Positions 1-10,600 of a DNA stretch of 64,000 nucleotides are shown here, one piece after another (positions within the stretch are counted from its first letter, which is position 1; each line of letters begins with the position of its first letter). Source of the DNA: Sphingobacterium corticibacterium (GTDB lineage: Bacteria; Bacteroidota; Bacteroidia; Sphingobacteriales; Sphingobacteriaceae); contig NZ_SGIT01000002.1 in NCBI RefSeq assembly GCF_004208525.1, positions 1,611,116-1,675,115 of the forward strand. Reading direction: 5' to 3'. The position numbers and the translations under genes were made by a program. The notes under the pieces are model-generated. The model ran no database searches, was not told the DNA's origin, and saw only the letters and a list, made by a program, of their open reading frames with translations.

Positions 1-398
1 TCAGAACCATCCGGTTTACGACGGCTGGCATAATTATCATACGTTAAAACGGTCATTGCGGTCTCTTCTCCTATTAAATAGATATAATCTTTGGTTTGCG
101 GAATCGTAATGACCTCTTTATAGGTGCCTTTTTTAATATAGATGTAGTAATATTCTGTCCTATTATTTGGTGCGGCATTTATCGCATCTTGTAAGGATGT
201 GAAATCCCCCGTACCATCTGCGGCTACAACTGCATCTGCTTTGATCGTTTTGCCTTCTTCTTCTATTGGCGTAGTTTCATCCGATGTTTCCGCACTTTTA
301 GAACAGGCTATCAGCGTAGGATAAATGGCTATGAGGAGGATGGAGCATAGCATCGAGATACCCGGCATATAATTTTTTATTTTTAATGTTGAAATCAT
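1..398 (-). CDS. Pectin methylesterase, CE8 lipoprotein (3' part outside window)
   Basis: The N-terminal 132 codons of a pectinesterase; the gene runs off the left edge. The start is an ATG on the minus strand at 396-398. A hydrophobic segment ends in LIACSKS, a lipobox-like sequence, so the enzyme is probably a surface or periplasmic lipoprotein. After an acidic linker come VVAADGTGDFTSLQDA, then KKGTYKEVITIP and IYLIGEE, which are the conserved opening coils of the CE8 right-handed beta-helix and resemble the two complete CE8 proteins in this window. The catalytic motifs (GQAVA, QDTLY, DFIFG, LGRPW) lie beyond the edge, so activity cannot be judged. It follows the DUF4957-type gene on the same strand and is probably the last visible gene of that operon. 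By family it would remove methyl esters from homogalacturonan. Confidence 0.85.
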   Translation of the reverse strand, partial: MISTLKIKNYMPGISMLCSILLIAIYPTLIACSKSAETSDETTPIEEEGKTIKADAVVAADGTGDFTSLQDAINAAPNNRTEYYYIYIKKGTYKEVITIPQTKDYIYLIGEETAMTVLTYDNYASRRKPDGS

Positions 399-463
399 AC
401 GATATTTATATAGACTATAAGAGGTGATATTTTCTATTTGTTTTTTGTGTTATTTTTTCCGAG

Positions 464-508
464 AAGATATGCCCGCAGACTTTATCGGAACAATCTGGGG
501 CATATCTT
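464..508. other. Intercistronic inverted repeat (stem-loop)
   Basis: Perfect 11-bp arms AAGATATGCCC (464-474) and GGGCATATCTT (498-508), with a further AGA/TCT match inside. It lies 4 nt past the stop of the DUF4957-type gene and before the partial pectinesterase. A T-run follows only on the plus strand, where there is no gene, so on the transcribed strand it looks more like an mRNA-stabilising or processing hairpin than a classic terminator. Confidence 0.5.
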
Positions 509-512
509 TTTT

Positions 513-2141
513 TTACTCAATCCAACGTGGATCGCCAGCTGTTCCGCGACCGCCAAACCCGTTGCCGGGTTTAATCCTAAAATCGCCGGCATCTGGATCC
601 ACAAAAAGATCGGCAGCACTACCGCTGAAGAGTGTAATATCTGCAAATCCACGAGAATCCCTTTCTATTTCAAACTCATTCGTCCGATAGCTACCTGCAA
701 AGGAGACCGGAAGACCGAAGTTTGCATGGTCGTAGCTGGTTGCATTCAGTTTCGCGCCACTGTTTGTGCCTGAAATAATATTGTTCCCAGCCTGCAGCTC
801 TAACGGGAGCCTATTCGTGTCAAAACGTAACAACTGGCTCATAGCAGCGTTCTGATTGTAGAATGTACAGTTCTGTACAACAATCTTTTTGACCGCAACC
901 CGTACATCCATAAGCTGTGTGGAAAGATCGGTCAGCGTACTGTTGGTAAACTTGATGGAATCGACAACAGCCTCACTTCCACCCACATTTACAACACCCC
1001 AGCCTCCATTTTTATGAACTCTACAGTTAGCAAACTCAATCCGATTCACGTTGACGGCATTATTCAAGCGTACGACACCGTTACCAAATCCTTCGATATA
1101 ACAGTTGATGAACCAGTAGCCCATAGTCTGCATACCTGCTTGCTCGGAGGTGATGAGGAAAGAGCTTCCGTTAATAGCGTGAATATCCACATTCTCAAAA
1201 ATAACCCTACCGTACTGTGCATCCGAAAGCTTGAAAGAACTGATCTGCAATACTGGATTTTTCCCGTCGGCATTCGCCGTTCCGGTTAAGCTGACGCTGT
1301 TAATACCAGAAGGTAATGTCACGGAACCAAGGGCATAGGGTTGATCTCCCGAAAAATTTAAAATGATATTTTGTTTCCCTGCTGCCAGTGCCGCCGCGAC
1401 CATGGCGGGGATATCATCTCCCGGAGAGACCGGAATGATATCACCTCCGGATATGCCCGAGGTTACAAGAACCCGGGTACCGCGTAAAACATCGTCGTTA
1501 TAGATGGAAATCGCATACATTTTACCGGGCTGAAGATCGGTAATCGTTACAGCCCCCTCTGTTTTATCGGAAGCTGTCAAATCTACCCGTTTTACCTCGC
1601 TATCATCGTTTATTGGATCGGTAACCACAATATGGGTCACATTGTCGGTTGCCGGCCAGTGCATCGTAATCCGATCTAAGGATATATCGGCACCGGAAAA
1701 CAATTGCTCCGCCATGGTTCTAAAAAATAGCTCCACATAGCCCGACTCTTGACCGGTCTCCGTATTGATGCCTTTCATGCGTACGGAGTAAGGAGATGTT
1801 CCGTCTAAGTCCTCGAATATCGTGCGGTAGACCACACGTGTTGGTGTGGTGGATGGAGCAAAGGGCGTGAGTGTATCCGCTAGAATTTCTACCGTTTTGA
1901 CAATCTCGTTAAATTCTAAACTGTCTTTGCTGAACTCAAAAACATATTTGTTAGCCGATACGGTTTGGGTATAGCCGATTTCTACATCGGTAGCTCCAAT
2001 GTTGGTTGTTTCGAAACTTAGTGATCGGAAGAGCCCAGCATGGGAAGGGTCGACATCCCAATCGTTGACTTTCTTTTCGCAGCTTGACATAGCTAGTGCC
2101 ATTGCAACTAGCATGGTCATATTTATTAACATCTTTCTCAT
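513..2141 (-). CDS. Pectin-locus surface lipoprotein with Fn3-like and DUF4957/DUF5123-type beta-helix domains
   Basis: 542 residues. The N terminus has a signal peptide ending in AMSSCEKK (lipobox), so this is an exported lipoprotein. Residues about 40-230 look like one or two fibronectin-III-like beta-sandwich domains. Residues about 250-500 form a parallel beta-helix like that of pectate-lyase-fold proteins (short repeating coils rich in Asn, for example FENVDIHAINGSSFLI and EFANCRVHKNGGWGVV). The C terminus, with VDPDAGDFRIKPGNGFG, resembles the DUF5123 tail. Proteins of this layout are common directly after susC/susD in Bacteroidota pectin loci and occupy the SusE/F position. No PL or GH catalytic motif is visible, so glycan binding is as likely as lyase activity. 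It is the third gene after susC and susD, 19 nt downstream of susD. Confidence 0.7.
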   Translation of the reverse strand: MRKMLINMTMLVAMALAMSSCEKKVNDWDVDPSHAGLFRSLSFETTNIGATDVEIGYTQTVSANKYVFEFSKDSLEFNEIVKTVEILADTLTPFAPSTTPTRVVYRTIFEDLDGTSPYSVRMKGINTETGQESGYVELFFRTMAEQLFSGADISLDRITMHWPATDNVTHIVVTDPINDDSEVKRVDLTASDKTEGAVTITDLQPGKMYAISIYNDDVLRGTRVLVTSGISGGDIIPVSPGDDIPAMVAAALAAGKQNIILNFSGDQPYALGSVTLPSGINSVSLTGTANADGKNPVLQISSFKLSDAQYGRVIFENVDIHAINGSSFLITSEQAGMQTMGYWFINCYIEGFGNGVVRLNNAVNVNRIEFANCRVHKNGGWGVVNVGGSEAVVDSIKFTNSTLTDLSTQLMDVRVAVKKIVVQNCTFYNQNAAMSQLLRFDTNRLPLELQAGNNIISGTNSGAKLNATSYDHANFGLPVSFAGSYRTNEFEIERDSRGFADITLFSGSAADLFVDPDAGDFRIKPGNGFGGRGTAGDPRWIE

Positions 2142-2160
2142 GACTGTTTTCCTCTAGGCA

Positions 2161-4197
2161 TTAATATCCATATGAATTTTCCAAATAACCTCTTGACTCA
2201 CGGATATCGTCCACATAGATTGCGAACGGATAACGATAATTACATACACCGTTCCCCATCTTATATTGTTGCAGTAAATTCTGGATTTCGGTTCCATAGG
2301 TCAGTGTAGATAGAAATTCCGAATAGTCGTATGAAACCATCAAGCCTGTTCCTGCCAATAATGTTCTCACGGGCCACATCGTGTAGTTGTAGGTACGGCC
2401 CTGCTCGACAGTAGCAGGCTTCTCCGCTGCTTTTGGAAACCAAGAGACAGACAACCAATCCCCTCCGGGATTAGCGGGGAGATCGCCATAATAGTTTAAT
2501 GAGCTTTGATCTATATACTCTGCGTTCCGGAACCGGTAGTAGACGGTTTTGGGGAAATCCGAGGGTTGATAGGTTTTGTCAAATATGGTAACAGGTTTTG
2601 TGTTGTCGTACATGAGACAAAGTGCTTTCTTCATGTCTTCGATTTTCTCATATAACAATCCCCAACGCACCAAGTCTTGTTTTCGGATTGATTCTCCTCC
2701 AAACTCCCAAGCACGCTCGTTGATAACCGCATTTAGGAAGTTGGGATCATATTGGGTTATCTTTGCCGATCCGGTGCCGAAAGCCCTTTCGCGAACCTTT
2801 TCTAGGGCTTGGCGTGCGGACATGCCGGCAGCTTCGTGCACGGCGTCTGGGTTTTCTAATTGGCTTAACGCTTCGGCATACATCAGATAGATGTCCGAAT
2901 AGCGCATCAAAATCCAGTTCACACCGGTAGCAATCCTTCCGCTAGCGGTTTTATGCATCGCCAAATAGGCATCAGACATCCAATATATCCGCCATTTTCC
3001 AAATTTGACATCATAGGGGTTGGTGCTCACATTTTCCTTGTTATCTCCACCGTATCCAATCCAGGTCAACGTTACATCGCGGCGCTGATCTTCGCGGTCG
3101 AATGAGTAAAAATAGTAAGCGGTAGAGGTTACATAGCTACCGCCGAAGCCTCTCGATCCGTATTTAGATCCGCCTGCGACCGCGTAGCCCATCAACGAAC
3201 CGATATCACCATTTTGTCCCATACCGAAAGCAACTTCGAAAAGATTTTCATTGAAGCTGTTCAATTGGCCACCACATACGGTTTCCCATATATGTTGAAA
3301 GCTTGGATCTAAGGCGTGTGGGTTGTCGGGCGAGCCAATCAGCTCTGCCGTATGCTGGGCGGCAATCGCATAGTAATCACGCCAGTTTTTCGGACGTCCT
3401 ACGTAGTAACCGTTGGTTTCGGGAATGGTAGGGTGTCTTTCCGCCGTAGAGTTGGGGAATAGACTCGCGTCCCTTAACGACCAGCCTCCGGCAAATAACG
3501 CTACCCTTGCCAACAGACCTTTTGTGAAGCCTTTGGTGATACGCTCTACAGTGCCGTATTCGCCAGTAGCACCTTTATAGGGTAGATATGACTGGGCTTC
3601 ATTTAGATCCTGTACCAGATAATGGTAAATGGTATCTTTGTCTGATTTTCCGGAATATACGTTGGAAAGATCAGATTTAGAAGCTTCTTTTTTATAAGGC
3701 GCATCTCCCCAATAGCGAGCAATCTCAAAGAAAGCCAATGATTTGAGTGTTAACGCTTCCCCTAATAGTGGCTTCATCGTAGCGGCATCGCTTTCCAAAA
3801 TGGGCGAGTTACGGATGCCATCTACGACAGCCGTCGCCATCTCGGCGAACTCATAAAGGCGTTGCCAGCGGGTGGTTTGATTGTTGGCGTCACCAAAAAA
3901 GTTGCCGGCACCATAATCACTGGTCGGTTGGACATAGTTGGTCTCGCTAAAGGCTCCATTCGACTCTGTGTCGGAAACACCTTGCCAGTTGACGGCAAGC
4001 TTCTGACCGTATATATACGCATCTGTCATCCGTCCATAAAGTCCCATGACGGCCGCTTTTGCCATGGAGCTGGTATTGAATACGGTCTCCGGACTCAACG
4101 AAGACGGCGATTCTGTTTCTAAATACTTTTCACAGGCGGTGAAAAACGTGACGAACACGACAGAAATTATTCCTATTATCTTTTTCATTTTCATCAT
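2161..4197 (-). CDS. SusD/RagB-family nutrient-binding lipoprotein (pectin locus, pair 1)
   Basis: About 678 residues. The signal peptide ends in FFTACEKYLE, a lipobox, so it is anchored at the cell surface. SusD features seen: YLETESPSSLSPETVF near the N terminus, TPR-like helices with RWQRLYEFAEMA and FFEIARYWGDAPY, WILMRYSDIYLMYAEAL (the conserved 'R.aD.lLmyAEA' element), the 'vR.RAfG' element and the WEFGGESIRKQDLVRWG element. It is expected to cap the SusC barrel encoded just upstream and hand over oligosaccharides. The upstream SusC stop overlaps a longer possible reading frame that begins at 4215; I prefer the ATG at 4197 (MMKMKK) because the signal peptide starts there and it follows the SusC stop. 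4194 and 4188 are alternatives. The specific ligand cannot be read from sequence; pectin oligomers are inferred from the neighbours. Confidence 0.9.
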   Translation of the reverse strand: MMKMKKIIGIISVVFVTFFTACEKYLETESPSSLSPETVFNTSSMAKAAVMGLYGRMTDAYIYGQKLAVNWQGVSDTESNGAFSETNYVQPTSDYGAGNFFGDANNQTTRWQRLYEFAEMATAVVDGIRNSPILESDAATMKPLLGEALTLKSLAFFEIARYWGDAPYKKEASKSDLSNVYSGKSDKDTIYHYLVQDLNEAQSYLPYKGATGEYGTVERITKGFTKGLLARVALFAGGWSLRDASLFPNSTAERHPTIPETNGYYVGRPKNWRDYYAIAAQHTAELIGSPDNPHALDPSFQHIWETVCGGQLNSFNENLFEVAFGMGQNGDIGSLMGYAVAGGSKYGSRGFGGSYVTSTAYYFYSFDREDQRRDVTLTWIGYGGDNKENVSTNPYDVKFGKWRIYWMSDAYLAMHKTASGRIATGVNWILMRYSDIYLMYAEALSQLENPDAVHEAAGMSARQALEKVRERAFGTGSAKITQYDPNFLNAVINERAWEFGGESIRKQDLVRWGLLYEKIEDMKKALCLMYDNTKPVTIFDKTYQPSDFPKTVYYRFRNAEYIDQSSLNYYGDLPANPGGDWLSVSWFPKAAEKPATVEQGRTYNYTMWPVRTLLAGTGLMVSYDYSEFLSTLTYGTEIQNLLQQYKMGNGVCNYRYPFAIYVDDIRESRGYLENSYGY

Positions 4198-4201
4198 CTC
4201 T

Positions 4202-7200
4202 TTAAAATGTAACATTTAATCCAAACAACACTTTTTTAGATTTCGGATATGCGGAATATCCTACACCTGGGGTTAATGCATTCCGTTGGGTGTCTACTTC
4301 GGGATCCTGTCCGGTGTATTTTGTCCACACGTGTAGATTATACCCCGCAACGTATACCCGTAGGTTTTGCATAAGCAAACGGTTGGCGATATGTGAAGGC
4401 AAGGTGTAACCGAGGGTTAGGTTGCTCAGCCGTAAAAACGAACCATCTTCGATAGCCCAATCGGTCAAGATACGCGCATTGGCTGCCATGGGATTCCACA
4501 TGGTCTTTCCTTCGTTTAATGCCCGGAACATCTCGGGATTCGCTTCGTTTCCAAACATGATGTTGTATCCGGTAGCTGGGTCAATGGTGGTGAAACGCTC
4601 CGATAGGCGCATATCTGCACTCAGGTTTTGGTAGCGTTTCGAACCCTCATAGGCGGTGAAATCAATTTTGTCTGCATTATAGATGTTGTTTCCGTAAGAC
4701 CAGTTGAACATCGCCGCCAAGTCAAAATTTTTGTAACTGCTATTCAGCATAAAGCCGCCCGTATGTTTAGGTTGCGCCCTACCAATAACTACCCGGTCAT
4801 CGTCTGGATTGACAACGGTTCCCTCTCCCCCTACTTTTTTTAATTTAATATGACCCGGTCCAAAATAATTGCCCGAACGGGACATGACGTGGGAAGCGTC
4901 GACCACACCATCGTTCAAGATCCATTTATTTTGATCCCCATCAAAATGAAAATCATCGAAAGTATAATAGCCATCTGAAAGAAATCCGTACATCAGCCCG
5001 ACAGGTTGTCCTACTATAGCTCGAAAATCATCCCGCCCAAAATCCAACCATGCCGAGGCGGGCGTATTCATCTCGTCCAATCCATCGATAAGCGCCCGGA
5101 TTTTATTTCGGTTGAACGAGATATTGAAGTCAGCCGATAAGCGAAAATCTTTTTTCTCCATCAACACAGCCGAAGCGGAAAACTCTAATCCCTTATTGGA
5201 CGTGCTACCGATGTTCTGGTATTGATTTGCGTAGCCGGAACTGGAAGGAAGAGGAACTTGAAGAATCAGGTCGTTTGTAATATTATTATACGCATCGATG
5301 GTGACATTGAACCGGCTGTTCAAGAAGCTTAAATCTAAACCTATATTGGTAGAGACCGTGCTTTCCCAAGTTAAGTTTTCATTTTTGAGCGTGTTTTGTG
5401 TACGTAATGCACTTTGGGGCGTTTCACCGATGTAATACAGCTGATTACCTCCGGTAACGAAGCCATATTCCTGTCGCCAATAAGAACCTACTCTAGCGTT
5501 GCCCACCGCTCCACGGCTTAAGCGTAATTTTGCATCAGATAACCAGCTACGCGTATTCTCCATAAAATCTTCGTCGGAGAAACGCCAGGCGAAAGCAGCA
5601 CCGGGAAAGAAACCCCAACGGTTACCCGGCGCAAAAACGTTCTTGCCATCTACTCTTCCGGTTAGCGTTAAGATATACCGATCACGGAACGTATAGTTGA
5701 CCCGAGAAAAGAAGGAGGAAGTCCGGGATGGCTCACCAATGGTGGTATAGGTAGGTTGCGGTGTGCCGTAATTCCACATCGCCAGTACGTCTTGGGGTGT
5801 GAAGTCTTCGGGATAGAACTTGGACTCCATTAACATATCGTTCCGTTGGCTGTTCGTGATCTCCTGCCCACCCACTATGGTGAAGCGGTGCTTATCTTCT
5901 TGCAGATTGAAATCATATGTCAGTACGTTTTGTATAGAATACAAGGTTCCTTTTCTATCTTCTCTACGCGCCACGGGCTGTCCGCCGTTAGAGCTTGACT
6001 GCCCCGTGCCCCGTACCCAGATATTATCCGTAAAATCTTTGTTATAGCCAAAGGATCCTTTGGTGCTAAAGCTCAGCCCATCGATAATTTTCCAGTTGAA
6101 ACCAGCATTAAACGTGAGGTTAAAACGATTTTGATCTTTATATTCGTTTTCCACATTCACGACAGGATCCCGCAAAGAACTTAAAGCCTCCGGCGAGGTG
6201 ATATCTTCTGCACCGCCAAGGGCATCCTCGGTCAAGGAGGCTAAACTACGTACCGGGGCATATTTAACGGCTTCCCGGAGTTTTCGTCCATCGGATATGC
6301 TGGGGCCCTGTATCTCGGTGTTAGACATACGGGAATTGAACTCGAAGGATAATTTGGGACTGATTTTTTTATTGAGTTTGGCACTGACATAATCACGTTG
6401 ATAGGCAGAGTTTAGCATAATGTAATCCTCATCGTCCCGGGTATAATTGATGTTATACGTTAAGCTACCATCTTGGTCACCCCCGCTAAGTCCAACATTG
6501 TAATTCTGCTGTATACCGGTATTGCCGTAAAGCCGATCTTGCCAGTTGATACCTGCTTTGGATTTGTAGATATCCAGATCTTCCCATAGCCCATACATGG
6601 AATTGAAACTGTTATTGGCGGAAGTGGAAGGATCAAGTTCCCGCTGCCAATAGACGTATTCGTAAGGAGATAATACTTCTGTCAAGTTGTAAACATTACT
6701 GACGCCTAAATACGAACTTAGCGCGATCCTGGGCGCACCTCCTTTACCGGACTTAGTCGTGATCAAAACTACACCATTGGCTCCCTCTGACCCATAGATG
6801 GCAGTCGATGCAGCATCTTTCAATACGTCGATCGTCTCGATGTCGGTCATGGGAATATCATTGATATTGGCAACCCGGAAACCATCCACGATATATAGCG
6901 GAGAGTTATCTTGCGTGATGGAGTTTCCTCCGCGGACACGGACCTTTATATCGGCATCCGGAGACCCTTCGGTAACGGTGACATGTACACCTGGCATCCT
7001 TCCTGCAATAGCTTGGAGAACAGAGGTAGTCGGGAGATCTTTTAGCTTTTCTGCATTAATAGAGGCTACGGATCCGGTCAAATCTTTTCGTCGGGCTGTT
7101 CCATAACCGATAGCGACAACCTCTTCTATGGTCGAGGAACTTTCCTCCAACACAACATTGACAAGTGTTCTTCCGGCGATAGAAATTTCCTGCGATTGCT

Positions 7201-7483
7201 TGCCCATATACATAAAAACAAGAATGGCGTTTTCTTCAAGGTCTCGCAATGCATATTGACCGGAATTATCAGTGGAGGTAACTTTATTTCCCCCTTTGAC
7301 ACTTACCGTTACTCCCCCTATTGGATTTCCACCAGTATCATTAACGCGTCCCGTGACGTCAATCAGCTTTTGGGCCATCGCGGTCTCGAGCAACAGATCT
7401 GGATCTAATCCCGATGCTTGAGCAGTACAGGTATAACAAGCCATACTGATCAAGAAAGAAGATGTGATTAAATTTAGTTTCAT
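4202..7483 (-). CDS. SusC/RagA-family TonB-dependent transporter (pectin locus, pair 1)
   Basis: About 1093 residues. The start is placed at the ATG at 7483 (MKLNLITSSFLISMACY...), which gives a proper signal peptide; the open frame continues upstream to 7546 but would add a non-signal-like extension over the promoter. After the signal come a carboxypeptidase-D-regulatory-like domain (IDVTGRVNDTGGNPIGGV), the segment EVVAIGYGTARRKDLTGSV, the plug (VTEGSPDADIKVRVRGGNS, LYIVDGFR, DVLKDAASTAIYGSEGANG) and a long beta-barrel ending in LFGLNVTF with a terminal Phe. There is no STN domain, so nothing suggests an anti-sigma pathway. It forms the outer-membrane channel with the SusD just downstream. 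The region upstream (7484-7647) holds a 21-bp-period direct repeat and a CAAYCGGTTGCA site. Confidence 0.92.
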   Translation of the reverse strand: MKLNLITSSFLISMACYTCTAQASGLDPDLLLETAMAQKLIDVTGRVNDTGGNPIGGVTVSVKGGNKVTSTDNSGQYALRDLEENAILVFMYMGKQSQEISIAGRTLVNVVLEESSSTIEEVVAIGYGTARRKDLTGSVASINAEKLKDLPTTSVLQAIAGRMPGVHVTVTEGSPDADIKVRVRGGNSITQDNSPLYIVDGFRVANINDIPMTDIETIDVLKDAASTAIYGSEGANGVVLITTKSGKGGAPRIALSSYLGVSNVYNLTEVLSPYEYVYWQRELDPSTSANNSFNSMYGLWEDLDIYKSKAGINWQDRLYGNTGIQQNYNVGLSGGDQDGSLTYNINYTRDDEDYIMLNSAYQRDYVSAKLNKKISPKLSFEFNSRMSNTEIQGPSISDGRKLREAVKYAPVRSLASLTEDALGGAEDITSPEALSSLRDPVVNVENEYKDQNRFNLTFNAGFNWKIIDGLSFSTKGSFGYNKDFTDNIWVRGTGQSSSNGGQPVARREDRKGTLYSIQNVLTYDFNLQEDKHRFTIVGGQEITNSQRNDMLMESKFYPEDFTPQDVLAMWNYGTPQPTYTTIGEPSRTSSFFSRVNYTFRDRYILTLTGRVDGKNVFAPGNRWGFFPGAAFAWRFSDEDFMENTRSWLSDAKLRLSRGAVGNARVGSYWRQEYGFVTGGNQLYYIGETPQSALRTQNTLKNENLTWESTVSTNIGLDLSFLNSRFNVTIDAYNNITNDLILQVPLPSSSGYANQYQNIGSTSNKGLEFSASAVLMEKKDFRLSADFNISFNRNKIRALIDGLDEMNTPASAWLDFGRDDFRAIVGQPVGLMYGFLSDGYYTFDDFHFDGDQNKWILNDGVVDASHVMSRSGNYFGPGHIKLKKVGGEGTVVNPDDDRVVIGRAQPKHTGGFMLNSSYKNFDLAAMFNWSYGNNIYNADKIDFTAYEGSKRYQNLSADMRLSERFTTIDPATGYNIMFGNEANPEMFRALNEGKTMWNPMAANARILTDWAIEDGSFLRLSNLTLGYTLPSHIANRLLMQNLRVYVAGYNLHVWTKYTGQDPEVDTQRNALTPGVGYSAYPKSKKVLFGLNVTF

Positions 7484-7647
7484 ATTACGTTGGTTTATAG
7501 TTTTAGCGTCTTTGAGTGCAACCGATTGCAGTAAAAGACACCACAAGTATAAGAGACACCGCCATTTTAGAGGTTCAAATTTTGATTAATAAGGTTCAAA
7601 TTTTAAATCTACCTATATGGAGAGGCAAATTTTACAGTGTATTTCCT
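7484..7647 (-). promoter_or_regulatory. Control region of the pectin susC/susD pair 1
   Basis: 164 bp between the hybrid regulator and susC. It holds: (1) two copies of AGGTTCAAATTTT at 7571-7583 and 7592-7604, exactly 21 bp apart, the two-helical-turn spacing typical of AraC-type DNA binding; (2) a near-palindrome TGCAACCGATTGCA at 7517-7530, also found at the other pectin susC; (3) a -7-like box reading TATACTTG on the minus strand at 7544-7551. The direct repeats lie upstream of that box. The layout suggests activation by the AraC-type output domain of the neighbouring hybrid two-component system; this is inference. Confidence 0.55.
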
Positions 7648-7675
7648 TCAGCAGTTTTTTTTTTGCTGGAAATAC
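7639..7675 (-). terminator. Stem-loop across the stop codon of the hybrid regulator
   Basis: Arms GTATTTCC-tt-CAGCA (7639-7653) and TGCTGGAAATAC (7664-7675), with a 2-nt bulge and a homopolymer-rich loop. It covers the stop codon at 7648-7650. There is no U-tract after it on the transcribed strand, so it may be a weak terminator or a 3'-end stabilising hairpin separating the regulator transcript from susC. Confidence 0.4.
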
Positions 7676-10600
7676 ATCTTAGGCGACGTACCAAACTTTT
7701 CCCGAAAACAGGTGCTGAAATATTTTGGGTTACTAAAACCTACTTGATAGGCGATTTCTGCGATATTATCCAACCCTTGATCCAACAATATTTTGGCTTT
7801 TTGAAGCCGCATGTCACGAACAAACTCGACAGGAGCAATATCAGTCAAACTTTTGAATTTTTTATAGAACGTATTCCGCCCTAAGTTGAGCGAATCGGCT
7901 ATTTGATCAATACTCAACGTAGGGCATTCCATTCTCTCCTCCACAATGGAAATAACGTTCCGGAGAAATTCTCGGTCATGGTCTGTGATAATGATATCAT
8001 CTGTGCATATCAACAGTTCGCGTTGATTTAGCATGTGTTCAAAAAGAAGCTTACGTTGTTTTAAAAGACGCTGTATAGAAGCTAATAAAAAATCCAAATG
8101 GAAAGGTTTGGTAATATAATAATCTGCACCATATTGGAGGCCTTGTATCTGCGTTTCTATGGCGTGCTTCGCACTGAGCAGAACAATAGGGATATGACTT
8201 GTCTCGGTATGCTTTCTTAATTGTTTCACGAATTCTATTCCATCCATAACGGGCATCATTACATCGCTAACGATAATATCTGGCTGACTGTTTATCGCGG
8301 CAGATAATCCAGTATCGCCCTGTCCAGCTTCTATTACTTGATAGTCTTTTCGCAGCTGCGACACCAAAAAGGCGCGAAGCTCTTCATTATCTTCGACAAT
8401 AAGAACTTTTTCCTGTAATTCTTTTGGTGTTGCAGCGTATTCTTTCCCCTCCCCAGTATTGCGTTCCGGGTATGTGTCAATAATTTCCTGCACAATAGGT
8501 ATCGATTTAGGTCCAGCACATTCTTCGTTATCTAACATTAAGGAAAATGTAACCTCCAGACCTCCACCTTCACGATTTTTTGCCCATATTTCGCCGTCGT
8601 GTAACTGTATGAGCTCTTTCGCAAGGGATAGTCCTATGCCCGAACTTTTTTCCGATTGGGAGAAGGGAGGTGATGCTACATGAAAGAGTTCAAAAATTTC
8701 GTTCAAAGCCTCCTCTTTAACACCAGGCCCCTCATCGCATACCGAGAGCGTTACAGAACCTACCGCTGTATTTACGTTAAATGCTAGGATAACCTCTGTA
8801 TGGGGATAAGTATATTTTAAGGCATTGGATAACAAATTGTACAGGACGATTTCGATGTTATCCCGATCTATTGTCAAAAATAAGGTTGCGTCAGGAAGGT
8901 TGTGCTGTAGACGAATATTTTTCTCTTTTGCTACAACTTGGAAACCATTCAGTACATGATGTACAAGCGAAATAAAATCAGTGGAGACTTTATGCAATTT
9001 ATAGCTGTTCTCCTGTATCTGCCTTAGTTCCAGCAGTTGATCTACAAAACGTTGCATGCGTTTTGCATTCAAGTTGATTAATTGCGTGTACTGACGATTT
9101 TCTTCATTTAGCTGTTTACTCTTGAGTAGCTGTTCTGCCGGACTGAGAATCAGGGTTAATGGCGTTCTTAATTCGTGCGAAATATTCGTAAAAAAGCGCA
9201 TTTTGACTTCCGCCATCTTTTGCTCAATAATGACGCGCTGCTTTAAGAGCCATATCGATTTAACGAAATGGCGGACGGATGCGAGTATGATTATGGTGAG
9301 GCAGAAATAAAGGCTATAAGCCCACCATGTAGCCCACCAAGGAGACGATATGACAATGGAAAGCCTTCGGAAAGGCCCAGCTGTATAGAGATCATATTCC
9401 CCTTTTACTTCAAATAGGTAATGACCAGGTTTTAGATTCGTGAATGTCGCTCGATTTAACGAACCGTTCTGTTGCCAGATGCTATCTAATCCCAATAATC
9501 TGTATGAGAAATTAGGTTTGCCTGTATAGAAATCTGTTAAAGCAAAATCGATACTGATGTTGTTTTCGTCGTGTGGGAGTGTAAGATTATCGATATACTG
9601 AATATTCGCTTTTTCCTCATCTCCGATTAAATTTCGTTCCTCATTATTGATCCACAATCTTGTCAATACTAAGTTGACAGCCTGTGTGTTTGCATGGATG
9701 TTGGCGGGGTTTACGGTGAGGAAGCCCTTATTAGTTCCGAAGAAAAGACGGTTTTCTGCTGTTCCGGACACTGTCTTCTCCGAGAAAGACAAGCTATTAA
9801 GTCGATCTCCCGAATCCATGTTCATAAACTGTTTACGGTGTTTGTCGTACTTGATTAAGCCACCTTCTGTGGAGAGCCATAGATTGCCATTAGAATCGGC
9901 GGTACCGCCTAAAATAAAACTATTGTAAAGTCCTTCCTGCCGTCCGAAATTCGTGAAAGTCAATTCTCCAAAAGGATTGCCTTCTACTTTAGTAAGTCCA
10001 CCGCCGGATGTACATAGGTACATGGCCCCTTGTGCGTCAGAAAAAATATATTGTATATCATTGTCGCCCAGTTTTATAGGATGATGTGGTGTATCAAAGA
10101 AAAAGCGGGTCCCCCCATAAGGGGCATGTACAACCAATCCTTCTGTCGTTGCAATCCACAAGTTTCCGCGTTGATCAAAAGTGATATGGCGGATTTTGTT
10201 AAATAATCTGTTTTGTGTCGCATGGCTTGTCCAGGGGATCTTTTTCACGTCAATCTTTCCAAAACCATATTCCAATTTATATAATCCCTTATCAAAAGTA
10301 CCTATCCAGATACGCTGTTTCTGATCTTGGGCCAAAGTATATATTTGGTTGGCGTTTAATCCACACTGTTCGCTTGTAATCCGGCTTAATGTATAACCTC
10401 CATCACCTTTGGCTGCAGCCTTAAACAATCCTAATGCTTTTGTCCCGATCCAGATATTACCGGCATGATCTTCCAACAAACTGTAGATACCGTCAGATTC
10501 TTTAAAAATGGCAGGATTAAAAAGAGAAATCGCCTTTTCGTTCTGCCGGACATAGAGGTTTCCCGCTTTTGTTCCCACCCATAATTTCGCGGATGCGTCC

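Noticed and set aside
424..773. Plus-strand open frames at the left edge
   Set aside because: They run over an intercistronic hairpin and antisense to the DUF4957-type gene, with no domain or start signal.
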